Assembly: GCA_038030265.1 (NCBI GenBank)
Contig: CM075942.1
Location: 64,608,926-64,672,925 of the forward strand
Source of the DNA: Corythucha ciliata
Lineage: Eukaryota > Arthropoda > Insecta > Hemiptera > Tingidae
Reading direction: 5' to 3'
Length of the DNA stretch: 64,000 nucleotides
The notes under the pieces were generated by a model, which was not told where the DNA came from, searched no databases, and worked only from the letters and a program-made list of their open reading frames with translations. Positions 55,370 through 64,000 of this stretch are shown here, piece by piece. Within the stretch, counting starts at the first letter, position 1, and each line of letters opens with the position of its first letter. The translations under genes and the position numbers were made by a program.

Positions 55370-58300
55370 GGAAATTTCAATGCTTTCAATTTTACCAACG
55401 AATTATAGCTTTTCTTACGCTTTATCCACGAATTAGTGAGTTTCCTCAATTTGAGCCGCGAATTGCAGTTTTTTTCAATTTTTGCAGCAAATTATCGATG
55501 CTTTACCTTTTTAGCAGCGAATTAGCACTTGTTCTCAATTTGAGCTGCAGATTAGCGGTATTTTTACCATTTTTTTTCACAGCGAATTACCAATTTTTCC
55601 CCAAATTGAGAAAACGTGGTAAGAGGTGGAGGTGAGCTGCAATTTATTGTTTTTCTAAATTTACATCGCGCTAATTAGTGATTTTTCTCATATTAGCCAA
55701 AAATCAGTGAATTTTTGAACATTTTTGCCCCGCATTTTTTTTTTTTTTTTTCGGAAAGCATTTTTTTTCAGTTTTAGCTCCAAACAAAAGACGAATGCCT
55801 CGGACTGCCGTACTTCAATCACAGCCGAAATTATAATTTTTTTCAATTTTTAGCCGTGAGCTTGAGATTTTTCTGCAATTTTTCCGCGAAGTAGTAAATG
55901 TCGTCAATTTTAGCCGCGAATTAGCGTTTTTATTTCCGTAAAAGCGAGTTTTCTTGATCTTGGCTTTGAATTGGCGTTTTCATCGATTTTTTGCTGCAAA
56001 TTAGGGATGTTTTACCTTTTTAACGGTGAATTTAGCACTTTTTCTCAATTTGAACTGCAACTGGCGTTTTGTATCAAATCAACCGTACTAATTAGTGAAT
56101 TTAGTCTCAGTAATGGCCGCAAATTGGCGGTTTTTCAAACATTTTTGCTCCGCATTCTCAATTTTTTTTTTTTTTTTTTCTTCAATTGGCTCTGTGATTT
56201 AGCGCTTTTTCCGAGTTTTAAGCCTGAAGTTGACTCCAGAGGCCACGGATTTGAGTTTTCCTGAATTTTAGCCGCGAATTTGGGTTGGGTTTCAATTACT
56301 GCGTATCAGAATTTTTATATGCACTTGCAAATTAGTGAAGTTCCTCAATTTCTGCAGCGAAGTAGCGTTTTAGTTTCGTGAAAGAGATTTTTCTCAATAG
56401 TGTCTGCAAATTATAGCGATGTTTTGCCTTTTTCCATCAGCGAACGAGCACTTTTCCTCAATTTGAGGAGCTGCACACTAGCGGTTTTCTTAATTTTAGC
56501 CGAGCAAGCGATTTTTAAAACATTTTTGATCTGCATTATAATTTTTTCACTTTTAGTTATGGATTAGCGCTTTTCCCTAGTTTTAAGCCCAAGGTTTCCT
56601 GCAGAGGCCACGGATTCACATTTTCCTAAACTTTACCAGCGAATTAGCGTTTTTCTAAATTTTTAACCGCAAATTAGGGATTCTCTCAATTTTACCTACT
56701 AATTAGCGATTTTTTCATTTGTATTCTTAAATTACAGTTTTTTCTAGACTTTAACCGCGAATTAGCGATTTTACTGAATTATAGACGCAATTTCTGCCGC
56801 GAATTAGCCTTTTGTCTGAATTTTAGCCGCTAATTAGCGCTTTTTGTCAATTTCATTCGTGATTTATCTCAATTTTAGCAGCGATTAGTGATTTTTCTCT
56901 TTGTCATTTTGCCTAATTTTAGGAATTATCGTTTTTTTCTAACTCTTAATTTCAGGCCCATTCGGCCTTTTCTTCTTCTTTTCTTTCTTTTTCTCAATTT
57001 TGTAGCCGCGATTTTTTCCCCTTCTATTGCTTTGAATTAGCGCATTTTAACCATTTTAGCCGCGGGTTTGGCCAAAAAACAGCAAGATAGAATTTTTTAA
57101 ACATTTTAGCCGTAAAGTGGACCCATTCTCAACATTTATCGGCTCGAAGGGCCTGAAGAAACTTGGGATCGGCGAATTTTCTCTATTTTTGCCGCGAACA
57201 TACCTCCAGAAAGGCGCGATTTATCAAAATTTTAAGGCTTCTAAATTGAATATTCAGCCGCACTCTTTGCTGATAACCTACTCAGTGGCGTAGGTAAGAA
57301 TTTGTCCTTATTGAAGGGGGGGGGGATCAGATTGAATTCTCATGAGGGTGAGGAGAGGGGGGTAATTTCACATCTTAGACTCATCATTCCACCCAGCCAG
57401 CACACTCTTGAATGTGGACATCAACTGGCCTCATTATAATAGCCTCAATCTCTCAGTTAAGGGCGATTTTTGGACTCTACCCGCAAATGAGCGCTTTCCT
57501 CAATTTTGGCCGAGTGTATCGTTCTTCTCAATTTCAGCCGCAGATTAGCGGTTTTGCCCCACCCCCACCCCTAGCCTTGAATTTGCGCGTTTACTCAACT
57601 TTAGCAGCAAAGTATCGTTTTTATCCCGTGAGCGATGTTTCTTAATTATCCACCAGTTTTGGCGTTTTCCTCAACTTTAGCAGCATATTACCGATTTTTT
57701 AATTTTTTTTACCAGGGGATTAGCACTTTTCTCAGTTTTAGCTGGAAATTAACGTTTTTCTTTAAGTGTTTTCCACAATATTAGCCGCAAAATAGGGGGA
57801 CATTTCACGAATTAGGATTTTTTTGGTTCACCATACGCAATGCATGAGCGAGTTTTCTCAGTTTTCTCGCGAATTAGCGGTTTCATCGCCTATTGCCATA
57901 AATTGGCGCTTTTTTTCAATTTCAGCCCGAAAAGTTGCCTTCAGAATCCGCTAATTGGCGTATATTCAGTATTCGGTGCAAATAAGAATTTTTCTCAATT
58001 TCAACCGCGAATGAGCGCTTGTTTTAAGCTGTGAATTAGCGAATTTTCTCAATGTCAGTCACGAATTGACGCTTGGCGCAATTTTAGTTCTAAATTGGCG
58101 ATTTTTTCCATTTTTAGTCGCGAATTAGCAATTTTCTCAATGTTTAGGCTTAAAATGAACCTTTCTCTAAATTTTGACCAGGCTGATTATTTTATTTTCT
58201 AAATATTACCCACAAATTAGCGGTTTTTCACATTTTACCACCGCATTAGCAATTTTATATAACTTTTATAGGTATAGCTTATTGCTTCTTTTCAGTTCTA

Positions 58301-59757
58301 GCCATGAATTAGCGTATTTTTAAACATTGTATTATAGCCATGCATGAATTTGCCATTGTTCTGGATTTTAGCCTCCAAAATGCCTTCAGAAAGTGCGAAT
58401 TTAAATTATAAATGTATTTTTTTTTTCAAACCAAAACAATTACATCTATCCATCCATTTTTGTCAAAAAATCTTCATTTTTAAATTAGAAATTTCACGAC
58501 ACTTAATTCGAGAATTAGTGATGTTTCTCAATTTTAGCAGCGAATTTTCGCTTTTTCTAAATTTTAGCAGCGTGGTACCGTTCCCAACCAGTGCATTACC
58601 TACCGAGTTTTGTCAATTTTTGCCAAGAATTGGCGTTCGACTCAATTTAAGCTGCAAATTAGCAATTTTTTTCCATTTTTAACCTAAAAATAGCACTTTA
58701 CCCCAATTTGAACTGAAAATTAACGTTTTTCGTATTTTTGGCTGGGCTAATTGGCGATTTTTCAATTTTAGACGCGAATCAGTCATTTTCTTCACTTTGT
58801 AATCGCGAATTAACGTTTTTCCACAACTTTATGTCTGCAAATTATCGATTTTTCGCAACTTCAGCTGTTAAATAGCGTTTTGTGCTAATTTTGCGGCCAT
58901 TCAGCATCCTATTCCTTTATTCATACGCGAATGGGCGACTTTACGCCATTTTAGTTGTGAATTTGCCATTTTTGTCCAATTTTAACCTGAAAGCGTCTTT
59001 TATTTGTCAATATTATAGCGTGTTTTCTCAACTTTAACCGCGGGGTTTACCCAAATACAACACTTTTGCGTTGGTTTCCACAATTTATTCGCAGAATGGC
59101 GAATCAACGATTTTTTTCTTAATTTTAGTCTGGAAGTTGCATCGCAAGACCACGAATCAACGCTTTTTAGCAGCTATAGCCACGAATATTACCGATTTTT
59201 GTCTGATAGTAGGTCCGGGGCGAACCCCCCCCCCCCACGTACCTCGTTACACTACTGCGTTGGGTCTCAAGTCCAAGGAAAAGGCTGGATGTACTCGGAC
59301 CTTTTCGGGCTGCTTAAAGTCCAGAAAATCTGTTAAACCTAACTTCAACGTAAAACGCTCATTTTTGGAGATTTTATGGGACTCTTCGTTATGGTACTAG
59401 TGCTCCTTCGTTCGTATACTTGTAGCTCTGGGGGGGGGGGATCTATCTCTTATATCCCACCCCCGTACCTACGCCCCTGAACCTACAACGTTCCATTCTC
59501 CAGGGGCCCTAGTTAGGATGTGCGGGGGGGGGGAAGAAATTTCGCAAGCTGAATTGAATGACGACACTTGAGTTTCTCCCGACAACTCCAACTACGGCCC
59601 CTGGTCGACAAATGGGCTGAAAATCGTCAGAAAAGGAGCCAATATATCGCTGTCCAACCGCATAGCAAAACTCATTTTTCACGTTCAAATACCGAACATA
59701 GAACCTAAAGATCGTAATTTTTCCATCTTTTAGCTTTTCGGGGGCCCTCTCTGATAC
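55370..59757 (+). mobile_element. Diverged copy of the 26775-type element, interrupted by a 2197-bp insertion
   Basis: 55370-57274 follows the unit order of 27100-29300 (for example the segment with CCGAAATTATAATTT at 55825 and AGAAACTTGGGATC at 57160). After the insertion at 57283-59479 it resumes (59488-59757) with TTCCATTCTCCAGGGGCC, GGGCTGAAAATCGTC and TTTTTCCATCTTTTAG, as at 29330-29600. The left terminus is missing and the right terminus is cut inside GGGGGCCC near 59757. Confidence 0.75.
57283..59479 (+). mobile_element. TIR element (2197 bp) with 8-bp TSD AACCTAC(T/A), family A interior
   Basis: The left end CAGTGGCGTAGGTAAG and right end CGTACCTACGCCCCTG are inverted repeats. The flanks AACCTACT (57275-57282) and AACCTACA (59480-59487) differ by one base. 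The interior holds family A units and, near the right, a GGGGCGAAC-C run block and a 235-bp tail homologous to 32852-33086. No transposase frame. CAGTG fits the hAT terminal pattern. Confidence 0.9.
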
Positions 59758-60881
59758 GAGTCTTATCATCACGAATCTTCTTATGTCATTTGTTCTCATC
59801 CACCTTCCCCCCACCTCATTTTTCTAGACGCTCCACCCGGCTCAATCCCCCCCCCTCCTTAAAGCCGGCAATATAGAACAATTTCCCATTTTACCCAATT
59901 TATGTATATTTCAGTGTGAGGAAGTTGAGAGTTCTGGAGATGTTGAGACGCCTCCGCGAGAAATGTCTTCCAACAATGAACTAAAAAAAAACTAGCGCTT
60001 GATTTAATTATTCAACCAAAGCTTAGATTTAATTATTCCTCTAGAAATAAACGAAACTAAAGCGAGAACTTTGAGAAAAGATTTTTCGGAGCGAAGACTT
60101 CGAAGTAACAACGAGCGCTTTCTGTGCTATGAGCACCCAACTCGGAGGTGATAATGTGGAGAAAATGAGCACGACCGTTGCAGACTAGAAAACACAACTG
60201 TTTTACTTGCTAAAAATCGAAGTAAAACAAAGTGCTAGTTAAATTATAGGCCCAGAAAAACGTGAACTTCACAAATTGGAGATAAAAGTACCGTTGGAGC
60301 ACTGAGCCCCTCCTTCCTATAGTCCACCGCATCATGAACCTAAAGAGTATTCATCCCTGGGGCTTCTTGCAAGCGGTTATAGCCGGGGTACAGTTTGTTT
60401 AAAGTCAAATCGCTTGCTTTCAAAAGTTTATTCTTTTATGAAAACTTGTAGTAAACTATACATACATCGACATAACTACTAATACGATACCCCTTTTACT
60501 CGAAGGTGCATATTCCCGTCACCCATCCGGCTCATAAACTGAAAAACCACCCGGGGCATAAAACGCCATTTTATGAACCCAACTCATAAATCTATTCTTA
60601 TCGTTTCCTCGAACGAAATTCCTCCCATAGTCCGTTAAAAATACTCCTCGTCCACCATGTCCGCGTGCTTAGTTTTTTGTTCTTGCAAAAAAAAAGCTAA
60701 AAGAATGAGAAATTGTAATTTTTCTAGTTAATAATACTGAGAAAATTATGGCACCTACGTTCTTGAAGGGAACATATATTTTTATCTGAATAATTAAGCA
60801 TTAACAAAAGAGTTACTCAAGTCCGATAAAATTGAAAAATATTATTACAGTGGAAAATAAAACAGGAGAAATAATCTCAGT
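59758..60881. other. Intergenic sequence downstream of the radial spoke gene
   Basis: AT-rich, no recognised repeat. On the minus strand the first AATAAA after the stop codon is at 60432-60427, which would give a 3' untranslated region of about 450 bases. That is the only polyadenylation candidate I note. Confidence 0.4.
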
Positions 60882-63179
60882 TCACTCCTCCTCTTCTTCT
60901 TCCTCGTCGTTTTCCCTCTCCCCTTCACCTTCACCCTCGCCAAGGTCCATAGGCTTTTTAAATCTCGCCAACCACTCTTCAATTTTTTTTCTGAAATCCT
61001 CCTCCTGAGCCGGTGTCGGATCCAATTTCTCTTTGACATTCGGCCCATCTGGACATTCCAGCCGAGGAGGATAGGGTCGTGGTGGCGTATAACCGTAAGA
61101 CACCGCTTTGACACCCCAACCGACGTAGATGAAACCGATTTTTCGACCAAACGTCCACGAGAGCGAGCCCGGCCAAAGATTTGACCGAACGTAGACACAG
61201 CCTTGAACGGGTGCGAGCTCGATTGCAGGGCGAACGGTCCAGGGGGGAATCTCCTCCAAGAATAGATCTTCGGCGCAGGATGTAAGAATAGGAGGACCGC
61301 GCTCGCCTTGAACCTCCTCGCCGGGTGGCGCTTCTTCCCCTTCATCCTCATCCATCATTTCCTCTTCTTCGCCCAGTTTTTTCGGTTCTTTCTTGTCGAC
61401 GTTGTACCAAACGGTTCGACCCTGGTTGAGAATATAGTCTGTGTGGTGGACCCAGAAAGTGCAGGTTGGGTCTGTCAAGTCTTTAACGGGGAGAGGGTCG
61501 TATTCTTTGTTGAGAAGGACGGCGTTCTGCTTTCCAGCGGCTATGTCCGCAGCTTCGGCTGCCTCTTCCCCGTCGTCAAAACGGAAGTAGCCTGCGGGAG
61601 ACACCTGAGTTCCGGCTGATATCCGTGCAATTTGCGCGCGAAGTAAGTTGATTTCAATGCCGGGAAACTTTGGGTAGCTGACAATTCGAGCTGAAAGGTA
61701 GCCCGTGAAGAATTTCCTGATCTGACGGGCAGTTGTAATTTGATCTGGAGTGACGTGAGGAAGACGAATCCAGTCACTTTTTGGATCATTAGTCACGAAA
61801 TAGACGAATTTGTTTGTCCCTTTGCCTGGGTCTTCCAATGGTGGTAGTTTCGGGGGTTTTTCTTTAATGACTGGTAGAGGTGGAAGTTTATAGGTTTTAA
61901 GGGTTTGTTTACCCAGGAATTTCTTGTCACTGACCTCTAGCTCAAACGCAGATTCAACAGGTTCAATTCCCACCGACTCTCCTTCCTGTTCTTCTTCAAC
62001 ATGGGGAACGCTCACCTGCACTTCTAGCACCGGCTTTGACTTTTCTTCGAGTTGAGCGACAGGTAAATTCTCCCCGTAACCTTCGCCATACATTTCAGCG
62101 TACTCTACACGAATCTTTTCCCATTCACCTTCACTCATCTCTTCACCAACAGGGTGTTGCTCTTCCTCGACGGCAAACTCTTCATCGTATTCACCCACCA
62201 GCTCAGACTCCGGGTAGTCCGGTAATTCGTCAAAATCTTCTACTTTCATGTCCTCCGCATCCATTTCAGCCTCGGCGATGTAGTAATCTTGACACATACC
62301 GAATATTTTCCCCCAGAACTTGACCGAACGAAGTCTTCGAACTTTTTCAAGACGCTGAAGAGCCATGTGGATTTCAAACTGTTCATGTCTCGGCAGACCG
62401 ACGCCAGCTTCTTCGGCAAATGCGAGTTGTTCAAGCGTGACGTATGCAAACTCATCATAATCCGGCTCCTTGGGTTCGAGTTTTCTTTCTTCGAAGTGTT
62501 TATAACCGCCTTCGTTGAAGTCGTCAGGCGGGAGGTTGAATTTGTCGGGCATTTCTTCATCCTCGCCGCCCACCTCATTCATCACTTCAAACGCACCAAC
62601 TTCTGTTAATTCCATGAAATCATTTTCAGTGCCGAATTCATGAAGGTATTCTTCTATTGCATCCTTCCAGTTGACGTAGTGACTTCTAACGGCGTTCTCA
62701 TACGCGTAAGCAGTTGGAAGAAATACTTGTTGAGGAACCCCGAACGTTTCTTTCAGGCCCAACTCCAGTCGAACGATGTACTCGTCAAAATACGACAGTA
62801 CATTGTCCCGCCCTCGACTCACCAAATCTTCAAGCACCCTCTGAACCACATCAACAACCGTTCTATACGCAGGCTCAGTTCTCAAAGGTGACCTTTCAAC
62901 GGGAGCGACAAGATCAGTCGTCGCTGTACTTCGACTCGACGGCACGTCGAGAGCCCATCGACTGTAGTCTTCGCCCTGTTCGACGATTTTCTCATCCTCT
63001 TCTGTCACTTTTGTCTCCTCTTCAAGCGTCTCGAAGAATATTTCATCCTCGTCCTCCTCCTTGTAGACGTCTTCCTCCATCTCCTCTTCGCCCACATTAT
63101 CCTCAGCACCCATTTGAATCTCTCCTTCTACACCATCTTCCCCGCCGAATTCATTGAACTCCTCCAGTTCCTCTGACAT
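60882..63179 (-). CDS. Radial spoke head protein, RSPH4A/RSPH6A (RSP4/RSP6) family
   Basis: Encodes 765 residues without an intron. Radial spoke head proteins sit at the tip of axonemal radial spokes and transmit signals from the central pair to dynein in motile cilia and flagella. Residues 1-70 are highly acidic. The radial-spoke domain begins near residue 103 (YRTVVDVVQRVLEDLVSRGR). The conserved segment RSVKFWGKIFG lies near 285-295, and the strongest family block at 456-535 contains NKFVYFVTND, RKFFTGYL and RAQIARISAGTQVSP. The C-terminal core (FWVHHTDYILNQGR, near 575-588; YVRSNLWPGSLSW, near 663-675; YVGWGVKAVSYGYTPP) is also conserved. The protein ends in a run of Glu. At 765 residues it is somewhat longer than most animal members (about 700), mainly from the acidic ends and the 300-450 insert. 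The ATG at 63179-63177 is the first Met and starts the acidic tail. Whether it is closer to RSPH4A or RSPH6A cannot be told. Confidence 0.95.
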   Translation of the reverse strand: MSEELEEFNEFGGEDGVEGEIQMGAEDNVGEEEMEEDVYKEEDEDEIFFETLEEETKVTEEDEKIVEQGEDYSRWALDVPSSRSTATTDLVAPVERSPLRTEPAYRTVVDVVQRVLEDLVSRGRDNVLSYFDEYIVRLELGLKETFGVPQQVFLPTAYAYENAVRSHYVNWKDAIEEYLHEFGTENDFMELTEVGAFEVMNEVGGEDEEMPDKFNLPPDDFNEGGYKHFEERKLEPKEPDYDEFAYVTLEQLAFAEEAGVGLPRHEQFEIHMALQRLEKVRRLRSVKFWGKIFGMCQDYYIAEAEMDAEDMKVEDFDELPDYPESELVGEYDEEFAVEEEQHPVGEEMSEGEWEKIRVEYAEMYGEGYGENLPVAQLEEKSKPVLEVQVSVPHVEEEQEGESVGIEPVESAFELEVSDKKFLGKQTLKTYKLPPLPVIKEKPPKLPPLEDPGKGTNKFVYFVTNDPKSDWIRLPHVTPDQITTARQIRKFFTGYLSARIVSYPKFPGIEINLLRAQIARISAGTQVSPAGYFRFDDGEEAAEAADIAAGKQNAVLLNKEYDPLPVKDLTDPTCTFWVHHTDYILNQGRTVWYNVDKKEPKKLGEEEEMMDEDEGEEAPPGEEVQGERGPPILTSCAEDLFLEEIPPWTVRPAIELAPVQGCVYVRSNLWPGSLSWTFGRKIGFIYVGWGVKAVSYGYTPPRPYPPRLECPDGPNVKEKLDPTPAQEEDFRKKIEEWLARFKKPMDLGEGEGEGERENDEEEEEEE

Positions 63180-64000
63180 TATAGGAAATTGGATGAAATC
63201 AGGAAAAAGTAAGGCTTCAATTCATTATTGAAGGGAAGTTATTCGAGTGAATTAGTTTTTAAGAGCTAATTAAAAGCCACAAAGATGAAATTCAATTATC
63301 CTCAGAGGGGGAGTCGTCAAATGTTCATTAACGATCAATTACACAGTATAATTGGAAGCCCTATAAGACACTTTTCATATGCTTTCTTTCATTCTTTTTT
63401 TATTGAAATAATGAAGATGATTAAAACGTAAATAATTGTTTAAATCGTACCGCGAGTAAGATCGCCAAGGGCTCCGAAAACGAAGAAATGGATTTAAAAT
63501 AGTGAATGTCCAGGAAATGCAAGTGGGAGAGGACGTCTGTATTTTTAATAAAAGCTCATCGATAGAAACACAATAGACGAGATTTTTTTTCAGTCAAAAG
63601 TCTATTAAAGAACTTTCTATTACACAGGAATGGACGGGGAAATTTCTCGAGAGAAGAAGCTCTTCATTTTCACACCAAAAAAAATAACGGTGCCTTTATT
63701 TACTGTTTAAGAAGAAGAATTAATTAGTAGAAGCTTTTACAACAATTACTCGAGTTTCCGGGCTTTTAAAGTAATTTAGACCTTCACGGACGATGAAAAT
63801 AGTATTTATTCAGACGTATGTACATTTTTTTTTTTTTCAGCGAACCACTCGCTCTCCACTGACCGCAGTCTTACATAAATTGTTTAGGAAAAAAAAAAGT
63901 CCTTCAACCAGCCCGTTATGGAATGACATGGAGTGAAAACACGGGTGACCGTGAAAACTCTCGACAATAGCTCGCCTCGCGGCTTCACCCGCCCTACTAG
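63180..64000. other. Upstream flank of the radial spoke gene
   Basis: AT-rich sequence that should hold the promoter and 5' UTR on the minus strand. I see no convincing TATA box or initiator. At 63825-63840 a T run followed by CAG on the plus strand looks like an acceptor and opens about 30 codons, but there is no recognisable protein. Confidence 0.35.

Noticed and set aside
61308..63157. Several plus- and minus-strand frames of 80-168 codons overlapping the radial spoke gene
   Set aside because: They are shadow frames of the conserved minus-strand gene at 60882-63179.
1..64000. tRNA or rRNA genes
   Set aside because: No cloverleaf with a GTTCRANNC box in proper spacing and no rRNA signature was seen by eye; a dedicated scan could still find a degenerate tRNA.

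Overview
The window is a piece of animal nuclear genome, most likely an arthropod or another invertebrate. The evidence is an intact radial-spoke-head gene (so the organism has motile cilia or flagellated sperm), a minus-strand multi-exon gene with GT/AG introns and matching phases, and decayed Jockey-like, Gypsy-like and other non-LTR retroelements of invertebrate type. Nothing bacterial (operons, ribosome binding sites) is present. The species cannot be named from the sequence.

Genes. (1) A minus-strand gene whose exons at 23318-23367, 22870-23102, 22609-22792, 5493-5699 and 1-44 join in a consistent reading phase. Its introns, up to about 17 kb, are full of transposons. I do not recognise the protein. 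(2) A single 765-codon uninterrupted frame at 60882-63179, minus strand, encoding a radial spoke head protein of the RSPH4A/RSPH6A (RSP4/RSP6) family. No other intact protein gene is supported; nearly all other long frames are translations of tandem repeats.

Repeats. Roughly 60% of the window comes from a network of non-coding elements with terminal inverted repeats, often nested. Several are bounded by 8-bp target duplications, the spacing typical of hAT elements: 7793-10784 (ATCTAGAA), 11157-17529 (CCTACATC), 26775-29647 (GTCTGCAR), 33087-36034 (AGTAGWGT) and 57283-59479 (AACCTACW). Their interiors are degenerate arrays of a 28-31-bp unit ('family A': TTTTCTCAATTTTAGC then CGCGAATTAGCG, or its complement). 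Related or parallel arrays lie outside them: family B (about 29 bp; 1320-2040, 25380-25980, 54820-55320), family C (exactly 29 bp; 3255-4385), family D (about 30 bp; 10793-11148, 40070-40380) and family E (21 bp; 54060-54800).

Layout. 0-7.8 kb: exon, arrays A, B and C, intron. 7.8-17.5 kb: two TIR elements placed side by side in a family D array, the second carrying a deleted Gypsy element and a Jockey element. 17.5-26.7 kb: two convergent RT fragments, exons, family B. 26.8-46.1 kb: a dense nest of TIR elements, partly in inverted orientation, including a foldback element (43059-44757) and a short insertion with a hammerhead-ribozyme-like core. 46.1-50.3 kb: mostly unique. 50.3-59.8 kb: arrays with higher-order repeats and another nested element. 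60.9-63.2 kb: the radial spoke gene.
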